From: an uncultured Halomonas sp.
GTDB lineage: Bacteria; Pseudomonadota; Gammaproteobacteria; Pseudomonadales; Halomonadaceae
Reading direction: 5' to 3'
Assembly: GCF_947500835.1 (NCBI RefSeq)
Contig: NZ_CANMTQ010000011.1
Location: 62,001-126,000 of the forward strand
DNA length: 64,000 nt
Numbering within the stretch: position 1 is the first letter of the stretch; the number at the start of each line of letters is the position of its first letter. Under the pieces are notes generated by a model. That model was not told where the DNA came from. It searched no databases and saw only the letters and a list, made by a program, of their open reading frames with translations. The translations under genes and the position numbers were made by a program. Below, in pieces: positions 27,069 to 36,651 of the stretch.

Positions 27069-28385
27069 CTAGTGCATCTTCAACAGCATGCTCTGCGGCG
27101 CCTGCAGATACGCCTTCCACAGATTACAGAAGCGCGCGATGGTGCCACCGTCGATGATGCGGTGATCTCCGGACCAGGTGATCGTCATGATCGAGCGCGC
27201 GACCACGTTGCCGGCTTCATCGAAACGCGGCAGCTGCTGGGTACGCCCCAGGGCGACGATGGCGACTTCCGGCGCATTGATGATCGGCGCGGCATAGGTG
27301 CCACCGAGCGCACCGATATTGGAGATGCTGATGGTGCCGTCCTTGAGATCCGCCTGGCTGACGCGCCCGTCCCGGGCGGCCTGGGTCAGGCGCTCCACTT
27401 CTGCTGCGATCTCGAGGATGCTCAACCGTTCGACCTGCTTGATGTTGGGCACGATCAACCCCGGCCGGCTGTCCACCGCCATGCCGATATTGCAGTGGGG
27501 TTGGTAATGGATCTCCGTGCCATCTTGGCTGATCCGGCTATTGAGGATCGGATACTCCTGCACCGCCAGCGCCATGGCCTTCATGATCAACGCCATCAAG
27601 GTCAGGCGGGTCCCCTGCTTCTCTGCCTCGATTTTCAATTGCCCGCGCAGCGCCAGCAGCTCCGTGACATCGATCTCGTCGCCGTAGCTGAAATGCGGAA
27701 TGGTGGTGGCGGACTCGACCATGCGCTTGGCCATGACCGCCTGCATGCCCTTGATCGGCTCGATTCTAACCTCACCGCTCGCCTCCTGGCGATCCTTGGG
27801 CGTTTCGGCGCTCGAATCAACGGCCTGCCGCTCTTTACTACCTTGCTGTTTGCTCCCCTCCTTTTCGAAGGCGAGAACATCTTCCTTGAGCACTCGACCG
27901 TCCTTGCCGGAGCCGGGCACGTCTTCGAGCTGCACGCCTAACTCCCGTACCAGCCGTCGCACCGCCGGACTGGCGGGAATTCGCCCATGGGGGCCGGCAC
28001 CCGAGGCTGAGTCCGATTTGGCCGCAGCAGATGGTGACGCCTTGGCGGGCGCTGGCGGCGCCTCGCTTTCCTGGCGACCGTTCTCTTGTTGATCGTTTAC
28101 CTGATCCTCGGCCGACCCGCTTGCCTGTTCGGGGGTGTCGTCCCCTTGGCTCAGCGGCGTATAGGCAAACAACGGCGCATGCACCCTGGCACTTTCCTGC
28201 TCCTTGCAATATAGCCGGGTCACACGACCGGCTTCCGGGGCGGTAATTTCCACCAATGCCTTGTCGGTCATGACCTCGACCACCGGCTGATCTTCCTCGA
28301 TCTCGTCGCCTTCGCTGATCAGCCACTTGACCAGTTCGCATTCGACGATGCCTTCACCGATATCCGGCAGAATAAAATCACTCAT
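27069..28385 (-). CDS. bkdB: 2-oxoacid dehydrogenase E2 (dihydrolipoamide acyltransferase), branched-chain type
   Basis: A 438-residue E2 core subunit. Residues 1-80 are the lipoyl domain with the modified lysine in MTDKALVEITAP; a long Ala/Ser/Gln-rich linker follows; the E3/E1-binding domain is near 140-175 (PAVRRLVRELGVQLEDVPG); and the catalytic acyltransferase domain ends with SGDHRIIDGGT, holding the catalytic His and Asp. It follows E1 beta by 25 bases. Branched-chain rather than pyruvate specificity is inferred from separate E1 alpha and beta subunits of Bkd type. No E3 gene is in the operon. RBS GAGGAG lies before the ATG. Confidence 0.9.
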   Translation of the reverse strand: MSDFILPDIGEGIVECELVKWLISEGDEIEEDQPVVEVMTDKALVEITAPEAGRVTRLYCKEQESARVHAPLFAYTPLSQGDDTPEQASGSAEDQVNDQQENGRQESEAPPAPAKASPSAAAKSDSASGAGPHGRIPASPAVRRLVRELGVQLEDVPGSGKDGRVLKEDVLAFEKEGSKQQGSKERQAVDSSAETPKDRQEASGEVRIEPIKGMQAVMAKRMVESATTIPHFSYGDEIDVTELLALRGQLKIEAEKQGTRLTLMALIMKAMALAVQEYPILNSRISQDGTEIHYQPHCNIGMAVDSRPGLIVPNIKQVERLSILEIAAEVERLTQAARDGRVSQADLKDGTISISNIGALGGTYAAPIINAPEVAIVALGRTQQLPRFDEAGNVVARSIMTITWSGDHRIIDGGTIARFCNLWKAYLQAPQSMLLKMH

Positions 28386-28410
28386 GCTGTTCTCCTCACC
28401 CTGAAATCGG

Positions 28411-29388
28411 CTAGTAATCGATGCTCTGCTTGATCGCCTCGAAGACCTTCAAATGATCCGGCATGTACTCCTTCTCCAGGGTCAGAGGGAAAGGCGTATC
28501 AAGGCCGGTCACCCGGGCGATGGGAGATTCCAGGTAGAGAAAGCAGCGGCTTTGGATGGTGGCGGCGATTTCCCCGGCAAAACCGCCGGTCAAGGGCGCT
28601 TCGTGGGTCACCAGCAAGCGCCCGGTCTTGAGCACCGACTCGGCCACCGTCTCCACGTCCCAGGGCACGATGGTGCGCAGGTCGATGATCTCGCAGGAGA
28701 TGCCTTCCTTCTCGGCAAGCTCCGCGGCCTTGTCCACCATCTCCATCTGGGCGCCCCAGGCCAGCAGGGTGATGTCGTCGCCTTCCTTGAGTATCTCCGC
28801 CTTGCCAAGCGGCAGTTGATAGTCCTCTTCCGGCACCTCGCCTACCGAGGCGCGATACAACCGTTTGGGCTCGAAGAACAGTACAGGATCGGCATCGCGA
28901 ATCGCGGCCAGCAAGAGCCCCTTGGCCTGATGGGGGTTGCGCGGCACAACGATCTTCAAGCCCGGCGTATGGGCGAAATAGGCCTCCGGCGACTGGGAAT
29001 GATAAAGCCCGCCGGAAATACCACCGCCATAGGGGGTGCGGATGGTCAGCCCGCCGACGTTGAACAGATTGCCGGAGCGGTAGCGGAATTTGGCGGTCTC
29101 GTTGACGATCTGATCGAAGGCCGGAAAGATGTAGTCCGCGAACTGGATCTCCGCCACCGGTCTGGACCCCTGGGCTGCCAGGCCGTTGGCGAAGCCGATG
29201 ATGCCTTGCTCCACCAGGGGCGTATTGAAACAGCGGGCGCGACCGTACTTTTCCTGAAGATTGCTGGTGGCGCGGAATACGCCGCCAAATACGCCGACGT
29301 CCTCGCCGAAGCAGATCACCCTGTCGTCCTCGGCCATGGCAGTATCGAGGGCCTGATTGATGGCCTTGAGCATGTTCATTTCAGGCAT
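28411..29388 (-). CDS. bkdA2: 2-oxoacid dehydrogenase E1 component, beta subunit
   Basis: A 325-residue E1 beta with [15 protein letters not shown], the [15 protein letters not shown] motif, and [14 protein letters not shown]. It completes the thiamine-diphosphate-dependent decarboxylase with the alpha subunit. I take the ATG at 29388 because an AGGAGG site is 9 bases upstream; ATGs at 29394 and 29412 are less well spaced. The start lies within the 3' end of the alpha gene (stop at 29381). Confidence 0.92.
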   Translation of the reverse strand: MPEMNMLKAINQALDTAMAEDDRVICFGEDVGVFGGVFRATSNLQEKYGRARCFNTPLVEQGIIGFANGLAAQGSRPVAEIQFADYIFPAFDQIVNETAKFRYRSGNLFNVGGLTIRTPYGGGISGGLYHSQSPEAYFAHTPGLKIVVPRNPHQAKGLLLAAIRDADPVLFFEPKRLYRASVGEVPEEDYQLPLGKAEILKEGDDITLLAWGAQMEMVDKAAELAEKEGISCEIIDLRTIVPWDVETVAESVLKTGRLLVTHEAPLTGGFAGEIAATIQSRCFLYLESPIARVTGLDTPFPLTLEKEYMPDHLKVFEAIKQSIDY

Positions 29389-30586
29389 TCTCATCACCCT
29401 CCTTGGCTGCATTCAACGATTTTGCCCCTTTGGGGTAGGCCTCGGGATACTTGCGAATATGCGACTTGAGCTGCTCGAGCTGCTCGACAAGCTGAGGGGT
29501 GGGGGTCTCGTAAACGTCAGTGATCAGCGTGTCCAAATCCGGTGGCGGCCGCTTCTCGGCGCGCTTCAAGGCTTCCAGCACCTCGCGACGACAGGTTTCC
29601 TGCTCCTGTTTCTCGTCGTCTTCGCTCCACCAGCCCTTGCTTTCAAGCCACAGCCGCATGCGCCGCACCGGGTCCTTGTCCCGCCAGTTCTCTTCCTCTT
29701 TCTTGCTGCGATAGCCAGACGGATCATCCGAGGAGGAGTGGGCCGCCAAGCGATAGGTCATCGCCTCGATCAGCACCGGCTTGTTGTTCTCCACCGCCCA
29801 TTCCCGGGCCTTGGCGGTGGCCTGATAGACCGCCAGGATGTCGTTGCCATCGACCCGGATCACCTTCATGTGATAGCCGAAGGCTCGGGGGGCGATGCCG
29901 TCCGCGGAGAACTGCTCATGAGCCGGGGTGGAGATGGCATAACCGTTATTGCGGCACAAAAAAATCACCGGCACCTGATGCACCGAGGCCATGTTCAGGG
30001 CTGCATGGAAATCGCCTTCTGAAGCGGCGCCTTCACCGAAGATGGTGATCGTGCAATGCCCCTGCCCGGCCATCTTCTGGCCGTAGGCATAGCCGGTGGC
30101 CTGAGGGATCTGGGTTGCCAGCGGCGATGAGATGGTCATGTAGTACAGCTTCTTGGAGCCGTAGTGCACCGGCATCTGGCGACCCTTGCCATAGTCGCGA
30201 TCGTTGCCGAAGAGCTGATTCATGAACTCATCGACCCCGAAGCCGCGATAGGCCAGCGCCCCCTGCTCCCGATACTGGGCCATGATCATGTCTTCGTCGG
30301 CAAGCGCCGCGGTGCTGCCGACGATGGAAGCTTCTTCGCCGGTACACTGCATGTAAAAGCTCAGCCGGCCCTGGCGTTGGGCGGCCAGCATGCGTTCGTC
30401 GAGCACCCGGGTGAACAGCATGGCGCGATAGATTCGCAGCGCCTTGTCGCGGTCGAGGTCGGGGAGCTTGGCATTCTTGTAGGCGGTACCGTCCTGCTTG
30501 AGCAGCTTGAAGACGGGAACGCGAAACTCGTCACCGTTCATGAAACTCGGCGTGTGAACGATGGTCGCCTTGTTTGTTGTACTCAT
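29381..30586 (-). CDS. bkdA1: 2-oxoacid dehydrogenase E1 component, alpha subunit
   Basis: A 401-residue E1 alpha with the thiamine-diphosphate motif running from [14 protein letters not shown] to CRNN (184-214). The phosphorylation-loop region reads [18 protein letters not shown] at about 276-293, matching the position of the serine that is phosphorylated in mammalian branched-chain dehydrogenase. Substrate is most likely branched-chain 2-oxoacids from Val, Leu and Ile breakdown. It is the first gene of the operon E1 alpha-E1 beta-E2-kinase. Confidence 0.92.
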   Translation of the reverse strand: MSTTNKATIVHTPSFMNGDEFRVPVFKLLKQDGTAYKNAKLPDLDRDKALRIYRAMLFTRVLDERMLAAQRQGRLSFYMQCTGEEASIVGSTAALADEDMIMAQYREQGALAYRGFGVDEFMNQLFGNDRDYGKGRQMPVHYGSKKLYYMTISSPLATQIPQATGYAYGQKMAGQGHCTITIFGEGAASEGDFHAALNMASVHQVPVIFLCRNNGYAISTPAHEQFSADGIAPRAFGYHMKVIRVDGNDILAVYQATAKAREWAVENNKPVLIEAMTYRLAAHSSSDDPSGYRSKKEEENWRDKDPVRRMRLWLESKGWWSEDDEKQEQETCRREVLEALKRAEKRPPPDLDTLITDVYETPTPQLVEQLEQLKSHIRKYPEAYPKGAKSLNAAKEGDENA

Positions 30587-30663
30587 GTGCGCATCCTTGT
30601 TCTCTTCCCGGGATGGGGGTCGAGGAAGTACGTAGCCTTGTGGGCCTGCGTATTCGTCAACTC

Positions 30664-30679
30664 ATTCAGCGATTCCTAA
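30664..30679. repeat. Lone MITE-end sequence
   Basis: Read on the minus strand, TTAGGAATCGCTGAAT matches the left edge of the element at 12006-12156 at 15 of 16 bases. No second end is found nearby, so it is a remnant or a single end. It sits about 80 bases upstream of bkdA1. Confidence 0.4.
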
Positions 30680-30697
30680 CCATACTGTAGTCAGTGT

Positions 30698-30745
30698 TGC
30701 CGCCGGGGGGTAATGGCGGCACGGCAATATACAGTTGACGTCAAC
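30698..30745. promoter_or_regulatory. Palindromes upstream of the bkd operon
   Basis: A 7-bp inverted repeat TGCCGCC/GGCGGCA (30698-30704, 30715-30721) is followed by the 12-bp perfect palindrome GTTGACGTCAAC at 30734-30745, which continues into GTAAG. The site lies about 150 bases before bkdA1. Regulators of branched-chain acid catabolism of the LiuR (MerR) type use ACGT-containing near-palindromes, so an operator is plausible but unproven. Confidence 0.4.
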
Positions 30746-30828
30746 GTAAGATAGAGGAATAAAGGCGGGGTTGTCAGCAGGCGGGAATGCAACGTTAGTC
30801 TATGTCGCCTACACCAGATGCGTTCTCT

Positions 30829-31320
30829 TCAGGAAGTGCGAGGCAGCAACAAGGCGTCATCGATGGCAACAAAGCGAGAGGCGGAACGCACCAGGGATTC
30901 CGCGGTCAGCCGGGACACGCCATACACCTCCGAGGCGGTATCGAAGCGTTGTCGGATGCGCTGAAGCAGCAGATCGAAGTCGCCATCACCCGAGACGAGA
31001 ATGAGCCTGTCTATGCGCTCGGCGAGCTCGATGGCATCCAGGGTGATGCCGACATCCCAATCGCCCTTGGCGGAGCCATCGCGGCGCTGAATAAAAGGCT
31101 TCAACTTCACCTCGAAGCCGATGCCGCGCAGGATGTTCTGGAACTGGCGCTGCTTTTCGTCGCCGCGATCCACCGCGTAGGCGATGGCCGCAACTACCTC
31201 ATGCTCCGCCGTGGACCGGGCCCAGAAGGCGTTATAGTCGAAGTGCCGGCCGAAGGCCTGCCTCGTCGTGTAGTAAACGTTTTGCACATCCACCAGAATC
31301 GCGACTCTTTCCCCGCTCAT
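30829..31320 (-). CDS. NYN/PIN-like domain protein (LabA/DUF88 family)
   Basis: A 163-residue NYN-domain protein, a PIN-like fold that usually acts as a metal-dependent RNase. Visible acidic residues are the VAILVDVQNVYY opening, KGDWDVGITLDAIE, and ILVSGDGDFDLLLQ, which together form the expected metal site. The ATG at 31320 has a well-placed AAGGAG; a GTG two codons earlier is less likely. It is divergent from dbpA with under 100 bases between, perhaps sharing a promoter region. Confidence 0.85.
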   Translation of the reverse strand: MSGERVAILVDVQNVYYTTRQAFGRHFDYNAFWARSTAEHEVVAAIAYAVDRGDEKQRQFQNILRGIGFEVKLKPFIQRRDGSAKGDWDVGITLDAIELAERIDRLILVSGDGDFDLLLQRIRQRFDTASEVYGVSRLTAESLVRSASRFVAIDDALLLPRTS

Positions 31321-31416
31321 GCCCACTCCTTACTTGGTCTCGCACCGGTACTCGGCCATTGCTGCTATCATGGCGACCCGTTGAGCACCCGCCCTGTTGG
31401 CCTCCGAGTATATCCG

Positions 31417-32808
<1,392 letters not shown>

Positions 32809-32824
32809 GCCGTCAAGCCTAGGT

Positions 32825-33061
32825 TCAGTGCAGCGTGCCGACCGCGGCCATTTCGTCCTCTTCGCCTTCCCACAACTGCGTGCGGGTAATGGCGCGATCG
32901 ATCATATCCTGAGCCACTTCGAAGCGGCTTCGACGCAGCAGATCGGCGGCTTCTTCGGAAAAGCGAATGCGCACCAAGGGTTCGCCTTCGTGCTCGGCGC
33001 TACGTAATACGATTTCACCATCATCGAGTTCGACGATTTCCAGTACGGCTGTCTCGGACAC
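32825..33061 (-). CDS. Conserved small acidic protein
   Basis: A 78-residue protein starting at a GTG (33061) preceded by GGAGG at 5 bases; the frame upstream to 33193 crosses a terminator and is unlikely to be coding. The sequence (SETAVLEIVELDDGEIVLR; EAADLLRRSRFEVAQDMIDR) shows a beta-rich acidic first half and a helical second half. I recall similar proteins in the topA region of Pseudomonas, but the function is unknown. It converges on dbpA with only 16 bases between. Confidence 0.7.
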   Translation of the reverse strand: MSETAVLEIVELDDGEIVLRSAEHEGEPLVRIRFSEEAADLLRRSRFEVAQDMIDRAITRTQLWEGEEDEMAAVGTLH

Positions 33062-33089
33062 GCTCACCTCCGCTTGGGAACAAGGCAAC

Positions 33090-33123
33090 AAAAAACGACC
33101 AAGGCGGAGTGCCATGGTCGTTT
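33090..33123 (-). terminator. Rho-independent terminator of the topA-DUF6586 unit
   Basis: A 9-bp perfect stem (33093-33101 with 33115-33123) is followed on the minus strand by six T bases. It lies downstream of the DUF6586 gene and upstream of the small acidic gene, which therefore needs its own promoter. Confidence 0.85.
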
Positions 33124-33161
33124 CAAACTGCGGGCATGATATCACCTTGAAGGGCGCTGAG

Positions 33162-33632
33162 TCACCATTCGACGCTGGTTTCACGCAGATCAAGCAGCAA
33201 CGCCTTGAACTCCCCGATACACCACTTCAGTTCGTCCGCCAGCGCTCTGCGATCCGTAGCCGCGATCAGCGACTGACTCATTTCGCGCCGGGCGGCGCCT
33301 TCGACGCTGTGCAAGGCATCCAAACGCAGGATCAACAGGTTCAACCAGCTGTCGGGCGTTTTTACAAGCGCTCGGAGGCGCTCGATCTCGGCGATGTTCT
33401 CGTCTTGACCTTCGTCGTGCTCAAGCAGGAACTCGCGCCAATCATGCCGCGCCAGGCGCGCATGCTCGGTCACCTCGCGCAGGGCGGCATCGAGGGCCAG
33501 CTCGAGCAGAGCAAGCGCCCCTTCCTCGCCGGCCATGCGCCGGGCGGCCGCATGCTCGTCATCTGCTACCGATAGCGCGAGCAGCAATTCAGCTTGGTAA
33601 AGCAGCTGATTGGTACGCCCACCCGGCGTCAC
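33162..33632 (-). CDS. DUF6586 family protein
   Basis: A 156-residue helical protein. I choose the GTG at 33632: it overlaps the topA stop by 4 bases (GTGA) and has GAGGA 9 bases upstream. An ATG at 33656 is the alternative. The sequence ([56 protein letters not shown]) matches the small protein found next to topA in Pseudomonas. Translational coupling to topA is suggested; the role is unknown. Confidence 0.75.
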   Translation of the reverse strand: MTPGGRTNQLLYQAELLLALSVADDEHAAARRMAGEEGALALLELALDAALREVTEHARLARHDWREFLLEHDEGQDENIAEIERLRALVKTPDSWLNLLILRLDALHSVEGAARREMSQSLIAATDRRALADELKWCIGEFKALLLDLRETSVEW

Positions 33633-36259
33633 TTGCGCTTGTCCTCGATCTGCCATCTACCGTTGTCGAAGGTGGCTTTCCAACCGGTTGCCTTGCCCTC
33701 TTCATCGGTCATGACGTACTGGCTTTTGGCCTTGCGCGAAAACCGTATCTGGGCCGGACGACCATCCGGGTCCTCGCTGGGGGCATCGAGCAGGAAGTGA
33801 TACTTCTCCGGCAATGCCTCGGCGTGGGCCTTGAGCTCCTTGACCAGAGGGGGACGCGTCTCGCGATTCTTGGGAAACTGACTTGCCGCCAGGAACAGCC
33901 CGCTGGCACCGTCGCGCAACACGTAGTGATCGTTCACCTTCTGGCAGGCAAGCTCCGGCATGGGAATCGGGTCCATCTTGGGCGGCGCCGCCTCACCGCT
34001 TCTGAGCAGCTTGCGGGTGTTCTTGCAGTTCTCGTTGGTGCAGCCAAAATACTTGCCGAAACGCCCGGTCTTGAGCTGCATTTCGCTGCCGCACTTGTCG
34101 CATTCGATGGTCGGGCCTTCATAGCCCTTGATGCGAAAACGCCCCTGTTCGATCTCATAGCCTTCGCAGTCCGGGCTGTTACCGCAGATGTGCAGCTTGC
34201 GAGACTCGTCAATCAGGTAGCTGTCCATGGCGGTGCCGCACTTAGGGCAGCGGCGCTTGGCCCGCAGTGCTTGCGTTTCCGCATCCTCTCCCGCATTCGC
34301 GGCCACCGCTTCATCCCCGGGAATCAAGTCGATGGTGGTCTTGCAGCGCTCCTTGGGCGGCAGGTTGTAGCCGGAGCAACCCAAAAACACCCCGGTGGAG
34401 GCGGTGCGAATCTGCATCTTGCGCCCGCAGGTGGGGCAGTCGATGTCCGTGGGCACCGGCTGATTGGGCCGCATGCCGTTTTCACTCTCGGCCCGCTCAA
34501 GCTTGGCGCGGAACTCGGCATAGAAGTCGTCGAGTAGCGCCCGCCAGTTGCGTTCGCCCTCGGCTACCTCATCGAGGCTGTCCTCCATGCGTGCAGTGAA
34601 GCTGTAATCCATCAGGTCATCGAAGGATTCCGTGAGCCGGTCGGTGACGATGTCCCCCAGCTTCTCCGCATAGAAGCGCCGGCTATCGAGCCGCACATAG
34701 CCTCGATCCTGAATGGTCGAGATGATCGAGGCATAGGTAGAGGGTCGGCCGATGCCGCGCTTTTCCAGCTCCTTGACCAGACTGGCTTCGGTATAGCGTG
34801 CCTGAGGCTTGGTAAAGTGCTGCTGGGGGTCGAGCTTTTCCAGGGTCAGTGCCGTGCCTTCGCCAATGTCCGGCAGCGTCTGGTCCTCGTCCTTCTTGCC
34901 GGTAGGCTTCATGACCCGGGTATAGCCGTCGAACTTGAGCACCCGCCCTTTGGCTCGCAGCTCATAGCCTTCGGTCTCGACGGTCAGGGTGGTGGAGAGA
35001 TACTCCGCCGGGGGCATCTGACAGGCCACGAACTGACGCCAGATCAGTTCATACAGGCGCTCTGCATCCCGCTCCATGCCGGCGAGATCGCTTGCCGTGC
35101 GGGTCACCTCGGAAGGACGGATCGCTTCGTGAGCCTCCTGGGCCCCTTCCTTGCTGGAATAGCGATTGGGCGATTCCGGCAGGTAGCGCTTGCCGAACTC
35201 ATCCTGGATATAGTCACGCACACCGTTCACCGCATCCTGGGACAGGTTGGTAGAGTCGGTACGCATATAGGTGATGTAGCCGGCCTCATAGAGACGCTGG
35301 GCCAGGGTCATGGTCTTCTTGACTGAGAAACCCAGACGACCACTGGCGGCCTGCTGCAGCGTCGAGGTGATGAACGGCGCGTTGGGCTTGGAGCGGGTGG
35401 GTTTCTCTTCGCGGCCAGTAATCGTGAGACGGGCTTTTTCAAGACCGGCAATACGTTCAAGGGTCTCTTTCTCGGAGGTCGGCCGAAACGGCTTGCCGTC
35501 CTGACGCACCAGTTCGAAGCGAATCGGCTCACCTTCGGGACTTACCAGATCCGCATGAACGTCCCAGAACTCTTCAGGCACGAAGGCGCGAATTTCCCGC
35601 TCCCGCTCGACGATCAAGCGCACCGCCACGGATTGCACCCGGCCCGCGGATAAGCCGCGTGCTACCTTGGCCCACAGCAACGGCGAGAGCATGAAACCCA
35701 CTACCCGATCGAGAAAACGGCGGGTCTGCTGGGCTTCTACCCGAGGCACATTAAGATTGCCCGGCTCCTTGAAGGCTTCCTTGATGGCGTTCTTGGTAAT
35801 CTCGTTGAACACCACGCGCTTGTAGCGCGCTTCGTCACCACCGATGACTTCCTTCAGATGCCAGGCAATGGCCTCCCCCTCCCGATCCCGATCCGTGGCC
35901 AGATAGATGGCATCGGCTTTCTCGGCGAGCTTGGCAAGCTCTGCCACCACCTTCTCTTTACCCGGCAATATCTCGTAGTTGGCCTCCCAGCCGTGTTCCG
36001 GGTCGATGCCCATGCGCCGTACCAGCTGCGTCCAGGCCTTCTCCTTTTGGTAGGCCGCCTTTTTCTGAGGCGACATCTTGCGGGTAGCCGCTGCTTGACG
36101 AGCACGCTCCTTGGGATCAGTAGCCTGCTTGCCCGAGCCGCTGGTAGGCAGATCGCGAATATGGCCCACACTCGACTTCACGACGAAGTCGTTGCCGAGG
36201 TACTTGTTGATCGTCTTGGCCTTGGCTGGCGACTCGACGATGACCAATGACTTGCCCAT
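33629..36259 (-). CDS. topA: DNA topoisomerase I
   Basis: An 876-residue type IA topoisomerase that relaxes negatively supercoiled DNA. The Toprim domain begins [17 protein letters not shown] and contains [10 protein letters not shown]. The active-site tyrosine lies in [13 protein letters not shown]. Four-cysteine zinc ribbons form the C-terminus ([32 protein letters not shown]). The ATG is preceded by CTGGAG. Length and order match the gammaproteobacterial enzyme. The 3' end overlaps DUF6586. Confidence 0.96.
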   Translation of the reverse strand: MGKSLVIVESPAKAKTINKYLGNDFVVKSSVGHIRDLPTSGSGKQATDPKERARQAAATRKMSPQKKAAYQKEKAWTQLVRRMGIDPEHGWEANYEILPGKEKVVAELAKLAEKADAIYLATDRDREGEAIAWHLKEVIGGDEARYKRVVFNEITKNAIKEAFKEPGNLNVPRVEAQQTRRFLDRVVGFMLSPLLWAKVARGLSAGRVQSVAVRLIVEREREIRAFVPEEFWDVHADLVSPEGEPIRFELVRQDGKPFRPTSEKETLERIAGLEKARLTITGREEKPTRSKPNAPFITSTLQQAASGRLGFSVKKTMTLAQRLYEAGYITYMRTDSTNLSQDAVNGVRDYIQDEFGKRYLPESPNRYSSKEGAQEAHEAIRPSEVTRTASDLAGMERDAERLYELIWRQFVACQMPPAEYLSTTLTVETEGYELRAKGRVLKFDGYTRVMKPTGKKDEDQTLPDIGEGTALTLEKLDPQQHFTKPQARYTEASLVKELEKRGIGRPSTYASIISTIQDRGYVRLDSRRFYAEKLGDIVTDRLTESFDDLMDYSFTARMEDSLDEVAEGERNWRALLDDFYAEFRAKLERAESENGMRPNQPVPTDIDCPTCGRKMQIRTASTGVFLGCSGYNLPPKERCKTTIDLIPGDEAVAANAGEDAETQALRAKRRCPKCGTAMDSYLIDESRKLHICGNSPDCEGYEIEQGRFRIKGYEGPTIECDKCGSEMQLKTGRFGKYFGCTNENCKNTRKLLRSGEAAPPKMDPIPMPELACQKVNDHYVLRDGASGLFLAASQFPKNRETRPPLVKELKAHAEALPEKYHFLLDAPSEDPDGRPAQIRFSRKAKSQYVMTDEEGKATGWKATFDNGRWQIEDKRK

Positions 36260-36651
36260 AGTGCTCCAGTTTTCTCGAGCCCAGGTCCATGGAAGGTTCC
36301 GTTGACCTTGGCAGCGTGTACGTCGTGACAGTGTATGATTCTGGCGTAAAATGCGCCTACCCTACCCCAGCCATTCCCGCCGCGCCAGTTGCACGCCAGC
36401 GCCACAGATCCATGGCAATGGCCAATAGCATTCCGAGGCTAGCCGCCAGACGGGACTCTATGCAAGCCTGCTTCAGAAATCGGGCAGCCTGAAAAAAATA
36501 GCATTAACCTTTGTTTATCAACATGGGCCAGCCAACTGGCCGGGAAATTGAGCCCAAGGGTAAGCGACTTGAAAGACAGATAGCCTGATACGAGTACACC
36601 CTGATCGCGTGGGCGACCAGGGTGTTTGGCTATACTCAGGTTCAGATAACG
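36260..36651. other. 392-bp intergenic region between topA and the DUF3141 gene
   Basis: No convincing gene. It should hold the topA promoter. Two hairpins are visible: GGCCAG-CCAA-CTGGCC at 36526-36541, and an 8-bp stem ACACCCTG/CAGGGTGT at 36596-36603 and 36618-36625 with inner TCGC/GCGA pairs. Confidence 0.5.
36596..36625 (-). terminator. Hairpin downstream of the DUF3141 gene
   Basis: A stem-loop of 8 plus 4 base pairs lies 27 bases after the gene's stop codon. There is no strong T-run on the minus strand, so termination is uncertain. Confidence 0.45.

Noticed and set aside
30802..31416. Upstream extension of dbpA by about 200 codons
   Set aside because: The extension lies antisense to the NYN gene and the protein before the ATG at 31417 does not resemble a helicase.
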